From Chromobacterium sinusclupearum (GTDB taxonomy: Bacteria > Pseudomonadota > Gammaproteobacteria > Burkholderiales > Chromobacteriaceae), in assembly GCF_002902845.1 (NCBI RefSeq), contig NZ_PPTF01000019.1, positions 155,093 to 219,092 on the forward strand: a DNA stretch of 64,000 bases, given 5' to 3'. This document shows, piece after piece, positions 45,416 through 53,533 of this stretch. The translations under genes were made by a program, and so were the position numbers. How positions within the stretch are numbered: position 1 is the stretch's first letter; each line of letters starts with the position of its first letter. Below the pieces are notes generated by a model. The model was not told where the DNA came from, searched no databases, and was given only the letters and a program-made list of their open reading frames with translations.

Positions 45416-45885
45416 CAGTCCTCCTTATATAGATGGCATGCCCGATCCTGCATCTGATCCTCCACCCTGGCAAGACGCATTTGTACCCGATCCGCCGCCT
45501 TGCGCGAGGCCGCTTGCCGCATCTGTTCGCTCAACGCCCGCTGTTTGTCGCCCAGGCGACGGCAACGCTCCCGTTCCGCCAGCCATTTCTTGCGCGCCTC
45601 GCGACGCTCGCGCTCTGCAGCGGCTTCGGCTTTTTGCTGCGCCTTCTCCCGCTTGCCCAGCCAGTCCGCCAAGTCGCGCCGATAACGCTGCGTGGCGGCG
45701 CGGTCACGCTCATCCTGCTCCACCACGCTGAACGGCTGAGCATTCATTTCGATGCGCTGGCTACCCAAGGGACAAGCCTGCTGGCTGTAAGCGATTCGCC
45801 CATCGGCCTCGCGGCACTTATAAACCTGCGCGGCCCACGCTTGATCGGCCAAAATCATTCCCAGCAGCATCAGGATCCGCATCAC
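45415..45885 (-). CDS. DUF4124-type secreted protein with basic coiled coil
   Basis: The 156-residue protein has a signal peptide (MRILMLLGMILADQAWA-AQ) and a short DUF4124-like N-terminal domain, VYKCREADGRIAYSQQACP, with its paired cysteines. A long charged helical stretch (about 60-145) rich in Arg, Lys, Glu and Ala follows, likely a coiled coil. It is probably periplasmic. Function is unknown. It overlaps the phzF-like gene by one base and may be cotranscribed. Confidence 0.8.
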   Translation of the reverse strand: MMRILMLLGMILADQAWAAQVYKCREADGRIAYSQQACPLGSQRIEMNAQPFSVVEQDERDRAATQRYRRDLADWLGKREKAQQKAEAAAERERREARKKWLAERERCRRLGDKQRALSEQMRQAASRKAADRVQMRLARVEDQMQDRACHLYKED

Positions 45886-46336
45886 CCACTCCGCTTGGCA
45901 TCATGTCGTCACCATGCCAAGGCAGGAGCATTTGACGCTACTGGCCACAAGTCGTGCCGCCTCGTCGTGGCGAGTTGGCACAAACACTGCGCCTTGCTGA
46001 TCTGATTGCACCAGGCTGTCTCAATTTAGAGACGCGACGAGTAGCGCAATAGTTCAGATCGAAACAATATTGCCTCCCTCAAAAATCACATGAAATTGGC
46101 ATCTATACCAAAGCAAGTTCTTGCTGCGCCTGAAAATATTTCAAACCGTATGAAATCGACGACCCATTCAGCTATTTCCTAGCTCTTCCTGCACAAAGCC
46201 TCCTCATCCCCTTCATCAAGCAAGGTCAAGCGTTCTGATGCAATACCATAAGCATAAGAGTAGACTCTGCGCGGCAATAAAAAATAACAATTCTGCATCT
46301 TGGCTCGATGGACACATCTAGACTAAGGATTTCGTG
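45886..46336. other. 451-base divergent gap ahead of the lipoprotein gene
   Basis: A perfect dyad, CTTGGCAT (45894-45901) and ATGCCAAG (45914-45921), lies directly upstream of the DUF4124 start and could be an operator. The remainder is more A/T-rich than the coding DNA around it and presumably holds the lipoprotein promoter. I see no gene, RNA or repeat in it. Confidence 0.4.
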
Positions 46337-48163
46337 ATGAATACAACGATGAAACTCCTGCCCCTCGCCGTGGGCAGCGCTCTGCTTTTGGCCGCCTGCG
46401 GTGGCGGCAGTGACTCCAACACCAGCAGCAATGCCAACAATGGCGGCACCACCCCCGTCGCTCAGGGCGTTGGCCCCGTCAGCGGCACGGTCGCGACTGG
46501 CGCGCCGCTGGAGAATGCTCAGTTGACATTCAAAGACGTCAACGGCAAAACCCTCACCGCTTCGACGGGCGACGATGGCAGCTACAAAGCCGACCTAAGT
46601 TCCTTGAAAGCCCCTGTTTTAATAGAAGCGAGCGGCACCGCGGGCGGCCAAAACCTTGTATTGCATTCCGTGGTGACCCAAGCCGGCACCACCAATGTCA
46701 CGCCGCTGACAGATGCCATCGTGGCAATGAGTATCGATGGCGATGCGTCAGCCTGCTTCGCAGACAATAGCTGCGCCGCCAAGCTCACCAGCGACAAACT
46801 TAGCGCCAGCAGCGCCAATCTCCAGGCAGCGTTGGCTCCGATGCTGAGTGCTCACGGACTGGACAGCAAACTGGATATGCTGCATTCGGCGTTCAAGGCT
46901 GACAAGACCGGTCAGGATAAGCTGTTGGAAACCGTCAAGGTAGCAGCAGGGGATAATCCGGGTGAAGTTGCCATCCACAGCGCTTTTGGCGGTGACGAAG
47001 TAATTGTAAATCGTTCTCAGAAACCCAAAACTCAAGTGGCTGCTCCCGCGAAATTACCAGACTTCAAAGGCCTAGATGATTTAGCCAAGCAATTGACCGC
47101 AGCCTACCAAAAGGCAGATGGTCTCAGTGATCGCTTGAAGCTCCTCTTGAGCAAGGACTTCAACTCCTTTGGTGATAATGCGGCCCAATACATTACCGCC
47201 GAACAAACTGATGCTAACGATCCGCAAAACTCATACAATACAGTCGGCACACATTATGGCCGTCCTCAGATCGTACGCTGCGATAATGCGGAACGTTGCG
47301 AAGTCAGGATGACAATTACACCGAGCAAAAAACCACCCTATAATTTTTACGCCATAGTTAAATACGAAAACAGTGTCTGGAAACTAGCAGGCAATGATGC
47401 TCCGGTTAGCTATGATCTGGAAACCCGCGCGCAACAGCTGATCGATGTTAATAAAAAAAGCACCAAGCGCATGGGTGAACTTTACGTTTCAATTCAACGA
47501 TATGGCGCATCAGCCCTGCAGCAACAATTTAGTGAAAATCCGCCTGCAGAACAAGTACATAGCGCTCAACTACTAGTTGGCGACAAGGTATTCAAATCCT
47601 TTTCCACTCAAACTGGTTGTGGCTTTACAGATGAGCCGGTATTTGGATACGAAGATCCCAGCAGCCATACCATTGCTTGCGGCCCCGCATTTGAATTAAA
47701 TGATCAAGAAATTCAAAATTATAATGTGGCGCTCCGCCGAGGAACATTGAAGTTGCGCTTCTTCTCCGACGCAGGTTTCAAACAGCAGACAGGCAGGGAT
47801 GTTTTTATACATACTGCGCTATTTACTTCCAATGACCTCAAAAAAATCAACTTCCCCACTATGGATGATGCTTCTATCGACAGAGCCAATAAAGCAAATG
47901 GCAGCACGGAGTTGAGTGTAAGTTGGCAAATTCCATCTTCGCTGAAATTTAATTTCATTGCCTTAAGAATGGTTCAACACACCACGCCAGATCAACCTTG
48001 GGGCATTCGTCGTAGTGAAAGCGCAGATGACACCACAACACATTCGGCAATCTTAAAAAATAATCTGGTTACCAAACTGACTCAACCAGATGCCTATCGC
48101 ATTAGCCTCTATGCAAACGATGCAACGGATCGAGCTGTATTCACCCGCTATCTGTTTCGCTAG
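46337..48163 (+). CDS. Large surface or periplasmic lipoprotein of unknown function
   Basis: The 608-residue precursor has a lipobox LLLAAC with Cys21 as lipidation site, then a low-complexity Gly/Ser/Asn linker (about 22-45). A carboxypeptidase-regulatory-like beta domain follows (about 46-105: GPVSGTVATGAPLENAQLTF, DDGSYKADLSSL). The remaining 500 residues match no family I recognise; six cysteines there could form disulfides. I chose the ATG at 46337 behind AAGGA rather than the GTG one codon earlier. The last two thirds are clearly richer in A and T than flanking genes, which suggests later acquisition or relaxed constraint. Confidence 0.8.
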   Translation: MNTTMKLLPLAVGSALLLAACGGGSDSNTSSNANNGGTTPVAQGVGPVSGTVATGAPLENAQLTFKDVNGKTLTASTGDDGSYKADLSSLKAPVLIEASGTAGGQNLVLHSVVTQAGTTNVTPLTDAIVAMSIDGDASACFADNSCAAKLTSDKLSASSANLQAALAPMLSAHGLDSKLDMLHSAFKADKTGQDKLLETVKVAAGDNPGEVAIHSAFGGDEVIVNRSQKPKTQVAAPAKLPDFKGLDDLAKQLTAAYQKADGLSDRLKLLLSKDFNSFGDNAAQYITAEQTDANDPQNSYNTVGTHYGRPQIVRCDNAERCEVRMTITPSKKPPYNFYAIVKYENSVWKLAGNDAPVSYDLETRAQQLIDVNKKSTKRMGELYVSIQRYGASALQQQFSENPPAEQVHSAQLLVGDKVFKSFSTQTGCGFTDEPVFGYEDPSSHTIACGPAFELNDQEIQNYNVALRRGTLKLRFFSDAGFKQQTGRDVFIHTALFTSNDLKKINFPTMDDASIDRANKANGSTELSVSWQIPSSLKFNFIALRMVQHTTPDQPWGIRRSESADDTTTHSAILKNNLVTKLTQPDAYRISLYANDATDRAVFTRYLFR

Positions 48164-48179
48164 GCGCACGCCATAAAGC

Positions 48180-48207
48180 AAAACCCCGCGCCAAAACGCG
48201 GGGTTTT
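48180..48207. terminator. Bidirectional terminator between the lipoprotein gene and ridA
   Basis: AAAACCCCGCG (48180-48190) and CGCGGGGTTTT (48197-48207) form an 11-bp stem with a six-base loop between two convergent genes. Confidence 0.9.
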
Positions 48208-48229
48208 CTTTCCAGCCAGAACAAAAAGC

Positions 48230-48610
48230 TTACAGCACCATCACCGCTTCCGCCTCCACCAGCACGCCCTTGGGCAGGCTGGCCACGCCGACGGCGGCGC
48301 GCGCCGGGAACGGCTGGCTGAAGTACTGGCCCATGATTTCGTTGAAGGTGGCGAAGTTGGACAGATCGGTCAGGTAGGCATTCAGCTTGACGATCTGGTC
48401 CAGGCTGCCGCCGGCGGCTTCGCATACGGCCTTCATGTTCTTGAACACCTGGTGGGTTTCGGCGGCAAAGCCGCCTTCCACCACGACCATGGTGGCCGGA
48501 TCCAGCGGGATCTGGCCGGACAGGTATACGGTGTTGCCGGCCTTGACGGCTTGCGAGTAAGCGCCGATGGCGGCCGGGGCCTTGTCGGTGTGGATGATTT
48601 CCTTAGCCAT
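48230..48610 (-). CDS. ridA: RidA-family enamine/imine deaminase
   Basis: RidA hydrolyses reactive enamines and imines made by PLP enzymes such as threonine dehydratase, which protects metabolism. The 126-residue protein has [20 protein letters not shown], the conserved arginine in [16 protein letters not shown], and the final VEAEAVMV. It shares one base with the hemW stop. Confidence 0.95.
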   Translation of the reverse strand: MAKEIIHTDKAPAAIGAYSQAVKAGNTVYLSGQIPLDPATMVVVEGGFAAETHQVFKNMKAVCEAAGGSLDQIVKLNAYLTDLSNFATFNEIMGQYFSQPFPARAAVGVASLPKGVLVEAEAVMVL

Positions 48611-49800
48611 TATTCATCTCCTTCTTTCAGGAACAGGGTGAGCAAATCGTTGAGGAAGCGCTGGCCTTTCAGCGTCGGGCGCAAGATCGCGCCATCGCCG
48701 TCCAGCAGGCCTTGCGCCTGGGCGTGGTCCAGCTGGCGGCGGATCAGCGCCAGCGGCAGGCCGGTGCGTTCCTGGAACAGGCGGCTCTCAAAGCCGCCGG
48801 TCAGGCGCAGCAAATTCATCATGAATTCAAACGGCAGATCAGTGCGGGCGATCTTCTGATTGCTGAACAGCGGATTGCCGTCCGCCACCGCCTTCAGATA
48901 GGCCGCCGGCTGCTTGTGCCGCATCTGGCGGACGATGCCGGCGTGGCTGCTGATCTTGCCATGCGCGCCGGCGCCGATGCCGATATAGTCGCCAAACTGC
49001 CAGTAATTGAGGTTGTGCCGGCTGTGGCGGCCCGGTTTGGCGAAGGCCGAGGTTTCGTAATGATCGAAACCGGCGGCGTCCAAGCGGGATTCTATCGCCT
49101 CCTGCATGTCGGCCGACACCTCGTCGTCCGGCAGGTTTTGCGGCGTTTGCACGGCAAACAGCGTATTCGGCTCAATCGTCAGGTGATAGGCCGACAAATG
49201 CGTGATGCCGTAGGACAGCGCAGTGTTCAGGTCGGACAGCGCCTCGTCCAGCGTCTGCCCCGGCAAGGCATACATCAGGTCCAGGTTGACGTTGTCGAAG
49301 TGGGTGAGCGCGATCTCGACCGCCCGCTTGGCCTCGTCGCCGTCATGGATGCGGCCTAGCGCCTTCAGGTGCTTGGGATCGAAGCTCTGGATGCCGATGG
49401 ACAGGCGATTGATGCCGGCCTCGCGGTAGCCGCGGAAGCGTTCGATCTCGAAAGTGCCGGGATTGGCCTCCATGGTGATCTCGGCGTCCGGATGCAGCTT
49501 CATCCGCGCGCGCACCCCGGCCAGCAGCGCGTCCATCGCCTGCGGGCTGAACAGGCTGGGCGTGCCGCCGCCCATGAAAATGCTGGTCAGCGGCCGGCCC
49601 CATACTTCCGGCAAGCTGTATTCCAGATCGCGCAGCAACGCGTCTACATAGGCCATCTCGTCGAAGCCGTTTTTCGGCTCGTGCGAGTTGAAGTCGCAAT
49701 ACGGGCACTTGCGGATGCACCACGGGAAGTGGATGTACAGCGACAGCGGCGGCAACTCGCGCAGACCGCCCGTCAGCGCCGAGACGTCGATCACGCTCAT
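48610..49800 (-). CDS. hemW: HemW-type radical SAM heme chaperone
   Basis: The 396-residue radical SAM protein has the cluster motif Cys28-x3-Cys32-x2-Cys35 (CIRKCPYC), followed by the HemW-type CDFNSHE and [13 protein letters not shown]. It resembles coproporphyrinogen dehydrogenase (HemN) but lacks the N-terminal extension of true HemN; HemW members carry heme to target proteins. The start at 49800 overlaps the rdgB stop by four bases (ATGA). The open frame upstream lies antisense-free inside rdgB and is not used. Confidence 0.92.
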   Translation of the reverse strand: MSVIDVSALTGGLRELPPLSLYIHFPWCIRKCPYCDFNSHEPKNGFDEMAYVDALLRDLEYSLPEVWGRPLTSIFMGGGTPSLFSPQAMDALLAGVRARMKLHPDAEITMEANPGTFEIERFRGYREAGINRLSIGIQSFDPKHLKALGRIHDGDEAKRAVEIALTHFDNVNLDLMYALPGQTLDEALSDLNTALSYGITHLSAYHLTIEPNTLFAVQTPQNLPDDEVSADMQEAIESRLDAAGFDHYETSAFAKPGRHSRHNLNYWQFGDYIGIGAGAHGKISSHAGIVRQMRHKQPAAYLKAVADGNPLFSNQKIARTDLPFEFMMNLLRLTGGFESRLFQERTGLPLALIRRQLDHAQAQGLLDGDGAILRPTLKGQRFLNDLLTLFLKEGDE

Positions 49801-50390
49801 GCCAGCGCCTTGAGCTTGGCCATCAGTGCGGCCAGCGCCTGGCCGCGGTGGCTGACGCGGTTCTTCTCGGCTGCGTCCAGTTCGGCCACCGACACGCCAT
49901 AGCTGGGCAGGTAGAAATGCGGGTCGTAGCCGAAGCCGCCCGCGCCCGCGGCCTGGTCGCGCACTTCGCCCAACCAGATGCCGTCGGCCACCAGTGGCTG
50001 CGGATCGTCGGCGTGGCGCACCAGCACCAGCACGCAGTAATACCAGGCGCGGCGGTTGGCCTCGCCCTGCAGCTTTTCCACCAGCAGCGCGTTGTTGCGC
50101 GCGTCGGACTTGGGCTCGCCGGCGAAGCGGGCCGAATACACGCCCGGCGCGCCGCCCAGCGCCTCCACGCAGATGCCGGAATCGTCGGCCAACGCCGGCA
50201 GGCCGGTCAGCCGGCTGGCGTGACGCGCCTTCTCCAGCGCGTTTTCCAGAAAGGTGTGGTGCGGCTCCGGGCATTCCGGCACGTCGAAATCGCGCTGCGG
50301 GCGCACAGTGACGCCCAGCTCGGCAAACAGCGCGCCGAATTCCTTCAGCTTGCCGGCGTTATTGCTGGCGAGAACCAGTTGGTCGAACAT
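49797..50390 (-). CDS. rdgB: Non-canonical purine NTP pyrophosphatase (ITPase)
   Basis: RdgB hydrolyses dITP, ITP and XTP and keeps deaminated purines out of DNA. The 197-residue protein has ASNNAGKLKEF near the N-terminus, ADDSGICVEALGGAPGVYSAR, GFGYDPHFYLP and SHRGQAL, all family motifs. The rdgB-hemW-ridA order with overlaps of four and one bases indicates one operon. Confidence 0.96.
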   Translation of the reverse strand: MFDQLVLASNNAGKLKEFGALFAELGVTVRPQRDFDVPECPEPHHTFLENALEKARHASRLTGLPALADDSGICVEALGGAPGVYSARFAGEPKSDARNNALLVEKLQGEANRRAWYYCVLVLVRHADDPQPLVADGIWLGEVRDQAAGAGGFGYDPHFYLPSYGVSVAELDAAEKNRVSHRGQALAALMAKLKALA

Positions 50391-50455
50391 CTTTCGCTCT
50401 TTCTATCTTGTAAGCGGCCGGACCATCGTTCATGGCGTCCGGCCAGGCCGCCAGC

Positions 50456-51529
50456 TTAGCGGCTGACCTTCACTTCCGTCCACATCCGCGCCAGCACGCG
50501 GCGCTCGGCCGGCGTCAATTCTCGCAGCACGGTCCATTTTCCGGCCTGTTCCGGCGTCGGATTGATCACGGGGTGGGATTTCAGATCAACGCGGAAATAC
50601 GCGCTGGCGCCGGCCACCGGATTGGTGGCGCCGTTGAGGTTGGTCAGCTGGGCGGCATTCTTGCCATCCAGCATGAAATTGATGAACTGGTGCGCCAGGT
50701 CTGGCCGCTTGGCGCTGGCGGTGATGGCCATGGTGTCCACGCCCAGCTCATTGCCCTCGCGCTGCGATACATTGCCGATGTGGAAACGCCGTTTGCTCAG
50801 ACGGGCATCCTCGCTGGCTTGGAAGAATTCCGTGGAATAGCCCAGCGCCACCCAGATATTGCCGATGGCCAGCTGCTTCAGATAGCTGGCATTGGAGAAC
50901 GCCGCCCAGTAAGGCTTGGCCTGCTTGATCACGTCGCGCGCGGCGCGCATGTCGGCTTCGGTGGCCTTGTTCGGGTCCTTGCCCAGGTAGAACAGCGCGG
51001 CGGTGAATACCTCGCGCGAGCTGTCCAGCACCGTCACCTTGCCCTTGATCTTCTGCAGCACCTTGGGATCGAAAATCACCGACCAACTGGTCGGATCGAT
51101 GCCCAGCTGCTTCAGTTTCTCCACGTTGTAGCCCACCGAAGTCAGCGACAGCACAGTGGGGATGGTGTAGCGGTTGCCCGGATCGTAGCTTTGCGACAGA
51201 TACGCCGGCGCCACATTCTTCAGATTGGGAATCTGCCGGTGATCCAATGGTTGCAAAAGCTTCTGCTTGGTCATGGCCTGCACCACGAAACTGGACGGAA
51301 ACACCATGTCGTAGCCCTTGGCCCCGGCGGCCAGCTTGGCCAGCATTTCCTCGTTGTCGCCATAGTAGTCCTGCACCACCTTGCAACCGCAACTGCGCTC
51401 AAACTGCTTGACGATGTTGTCGGACAACGAGCCGCTCCAGTTGTAGATGTGCAGCACGTCATTGGGACCGGCCCAAGCCAGGCCGGAAGACAGCGACAGG
51501 GCGAGCATCAACTTCTGCAACTTTTTCAA
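50456..51529 (-). CDS. Polyamine (putrescine/spermidine) ABC transporter substrate-binding protein, orphan
   Basis: The 357-residue precursor has a signal peptide (ends GLAWA-GP) and the PotD/PotF fold: LHIYNWSGSLSDNIVKQFE at the mature start, YDMVFPSSFVVQAM and YTIPTVLSLTSVGYNVEK. The start is TTG at 51529, eight bases after a strong GGAGGTG. No ATPase or permease genes adjoin it, so its importer must be elsewhere or it serves as a sensor. Ligand preference between putrescine and spermidine cannot be told. A perfect dyad GTCATGCC-A-GGCATGAC (51550-51566) lies just upstream. Confidence 0.88.
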   Translation of the reverse strand: MKKLQKLMLALSLSSGLAWAGPNDVLHIYNWSGSLSDNIVKQFERSCGCKVVQDYYGDNEEMLAKLAAGAKGYDMVFPSSFVVQAMTKQKLLQPLDHRQIPNLKNVAPAYLSQSYDPGNRYTIPTVLSLTSVGYNVEKLKQLGIDPTSWSVIFDPKVLQKIKGKVTVLDSSREVFTAALFYLGKDPNKATEADMRAARDVIKQAKPYWAAFSNASYLKQLAIGNIWVALGYSTEFFQASEDARLSKRRFHIGNVSQREGNELGVDTMAITASAKRPDLAHQFINFMLDGKNAAQLTNLNGATNPVAGASAYFRVDLKSHPVINPTPEQAGKWTVLRELTPAERRVLARMWTEVKVSR

Positions 51530-51576
51530 TTGGGATTCACCTCCAGACGGTCATGCCAGGCATGACAATGACAAAA

Positions 51577-51593
51577 GGCGGCACTAGGCCGCC
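51577..51593 (-). terminator. Probable terminator of dusA
   Basis: On the minus strand GGCGGC, loop CTAGT, GCCGCC is followed by TTTT. It is a short but GC-rich stem about 40 bases past the dusA stop. Confidence 0.6.
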
Positions 51594-51631
51594 CGGATCG
51601 ACAACCGCCAGTTGGGCGGTCATCGCGGTAT

Positions 51632-52639
51632 TCAGGCGCGGCGGCCTTGCAGCGTCGCTTCGTAGGCTTGGCGCAGCAGGCCGGCGTCGGCGCCGTCCAG
51701 CAGCTTGGCGTCGGACAGCATGCGCCGCCAGTTGCGCGCGCCAGGCAGCCCCTGGAACAGGCCCAGGATGTGGCGGGCGATGTGGCGGACATTGCTGCCA
51801 TCGCCTAATCGCGCCGTGACGTAAGGCATCATCGCCTCCACCACCGCCGCGCGTTCCGGGCGAGCGGTTTCGTCACCATAGAACAGCGCGTCCCATTCGG
51901 CCATCAGCCAGGGATTGTGATAAGCCTCGCGGCCCACCATCACGCCGTCCACATGCTTCAAATGCTCGGCGATCTCGGCATTGGTTTTCACGCCGCCGTT
52001 GATCAGGATTTCCAGGTCCGGCCGCTCCCGCTTCAGACGATAGACATAGTCGTATTTCAGCGGCGGAATCTCGCGATTTTCCTTAGGACTCAGGCCTTTT
52101 AGGATGGCGTTGCGCGCGTGGACGATGAAGGTGCGGCATCCGGCCTCGGCCACGGTGTCTACAAACTCGCGCAGGTAATCGTAATGCTCGATCTGATCGA
52201 TGCCGATGCGGTGCTTGACGGTAACATCGATATCTACGGCATCTCGCATCGCCTTGACGCAGTCGGACACCAGCTGCGGCTCCGCCATCAAACAGGCGCC
52301 GAAAGCGCCCTTCTGCACTCTCTCGGACGGGCAGCCGACGTTAAGGTTCACCTCGTCATAGCCCCATTGCTCCGCCAGCTTGGCGCAGGCGGCCAATTCC
52401 GCCGGTTCGCTGCCGCCCAATTGCAGCGCCAACGGATGCTCAGCCTCATCGAAACGCAGATGCCGCTCCACATCGCCATGCAGCAGCGCGCCGGTGGTGA
52501 CCATCTCGGTGTACAACCAGCTGTGACGCGTGATTTGGCGGGCAAAATAGCGGTAGTGGCGATCCGTCCAGTCCAGCATGGGAGCGACGGACAATCTACG
52601 TTGCGGTAATGAACGGCTGGGGGCAAGCGTTTGATTCAT
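51632..52639 (-). CDS. dusA: tRNA-dihydrouridine(20/20a) synthase
   Basis: DusA reduces uridines 20 and 20a in tRNA D-loops with FMN and NADPH. The 335-residue protein (from MNQTLAPSRS) has SVAPMLDWTDRHYRYFARQI, the catalytic Cys in NLNVGCPSERVQKGAFGACLM, VKHRIGID and the NGGVKT phosphate-binding loop. The frame extends 18 codons upstream without a ribosome-binding site. dusA 5' ends are known phage integration sites, but here the gene is undisturbed. Confidence 0.95.
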   Translation of the reverse strand: MNQTLAPSRSLPQRRLSVAPMLDWTDRHYRYFARQITRHSWLYTEMVTTGALLHGDVERHLRFDEAEHPLALQLGGSEPAELAACAKLAEQWGYDEVNLNVGCPSERVQKGAFGACLMAEPQLVSDCVKAMRDAVDIDVTVKHRIGIDQIEHYDYLREFVDTVAEAGCRTFIVHARNAILKGLSPKENREIPPLKYDYVYRLKRERPDLEILINGGVKTNAEIAEHLKHVDGVMVGREAYHNPWLMAEWDALFYGDETARPERAAVVEAMMPYVTARLGDGSNVRHIARHILGLFQGLPGARNWRRMLSDAKLLDGADAGLLRQAYEATLQGRRA

Positions 52640-52722
52640 GCGGGGAAACCAATTCTTCGCAGCGGCAGACAAGCGGCCGGGCTTGCCCGACACCCCGACC
52701 CAGGCTCGCTGCGATGCATAAG

Positions 52723-52770
52723 CGTTTGATCAAACGAGAAATTATCCTACTTACTGCAAGGCAGGGTCAA
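52723..52770 (-). promoter_or_regulatory. dusA promoter with palindrome at the start site
   Basis: On the minus strand, -35 TTGACC (52770-52765) and -10 GATAAT (52746-52741) are 18 bases apart. The predicted start falls in a perfect 14-bp palindrome CGTTTGATCAAACG (52723-52736), placed where a repressor would block initiation. Confidence 0.55.
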
Positions 52771-52788
52771 GGCAAAATGTCTCTCGCC

Positions 52789-53400
52789 TTACTCAATCAA
52801 GCGCATATGGGCGCGTACCCAATCGCGGTCTTCCGCTTCGAAATGCCACCACTCGGTGGCGATGGCGCGGAAGCCGGCCGTCTCCATGCAGTCTCGCAGC
52901 AGCAGGCGGTTGGCCAATTGCGCCGCGCTCAAGCGCCCGGCGGCGCGCATCGCCGCTTCGTGTCGCGGCTGGGCTAGCTCGGTGAAATCGTCGAAGCCGG
53001 TGCCCATGTCGAGTTCGCGTCCGGCTTCGTCCTCCACGGTGAGGTCCACCGCCATGCCGAAGCTATGGATGGAGCCGCGCGCCGGATCGGCCACGTACAC
53101 CCGTTGCGGCGTATCCTTGACGATGTCCCATAGCACGCGCTGCACCCGCCCGGGACGCAGCGCGTCGAAAATCCGCAGACGGTATCCTGCCTGCCGCCGC
53201 GCAAGCTCCACGGCGGCCTGCGCCAGCTTGGCAGCGGCGTCGCGGTGCAGCCGCGCCGGCGGGGCCGCGCCGTACAAATCGCGCCCGACAAAGTTGTCGA
53301 CGCCGGCGTAGCGCAGATCGAGGCGGACGCCGGGCAGCCCGTCTATCGGAACATATTCCGGAAAGCTATCCAGCGCTTCCAGTTTGATGGTCGCCGACAT
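52789..53400 (-). CDS. ddpX: VanX/DdpX-type D-alanyl-D-alanine dipeptidase
   Basis: This 203-residue M15-family zinc peptidase would hydrolyse D-Ala-D-Ala in the cytoplasm (no signal peptide). The zinc ligands and catalytic base are present: His112 and Asp119 in SIHSFGMAVDLT, and Glu183 and His186 in EWWHFE. Arg82 in DALRP matches the transition-state arginine of VanX. The start at 53400 follows GGAG. The open frame upstream runs into the divergent promoter and is not used. It is divergent from a DppA-like binding protein, recalling the E. coli ddpX-ddpA pair; the role in peptidoglycan peptide salvage is inferred. It need not confer vancomycin resistance. Confidence 0.88.
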   Translation of the reverse strand: MSATIKLEALDSFPEYVPIDGLPGVRLDLRYAGVDNFVGRDLYGAAPPARLHRDAAAKLAQAAVELARRQAGYRLRIFDALRPGRVQRVLWDIVKDTPQRVYVADPARGSIHSFGMAVDLTVEDEAGRELDMGTGFDDFTELAQPRHEAAMRAAGRLSAAQLANRLLLRDCMETAGFRAIATEWWHFEAEDRDWVRAHMRLIE

Positions 53401-53533
53401 GGCGTCTCCTCTCTCCGATGATCCATCGCAAACCTGCGGTTGGACGCGATATGCGATACTCGAATGACAATCCGATACCGGCTTGAACTGACATGATAGC
53501 CCGGACCGATAAAACCAGAACAGGAAAGCGGAC

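Noticed and set aside
52640..52788. Prophage or genomic island inserted at dusA
   Set aside because: dusA is a known integration site, but the gene and both flanks are ordinary chromosome with no integrase or attachment duplication.
52789..53400. Vancomycin resistance cluster (vanX)
   Set aside because: No vanH, vanA, vanR or vanS genes are near; the peptidase fits nutrient or cell-wall peptide salvage better.
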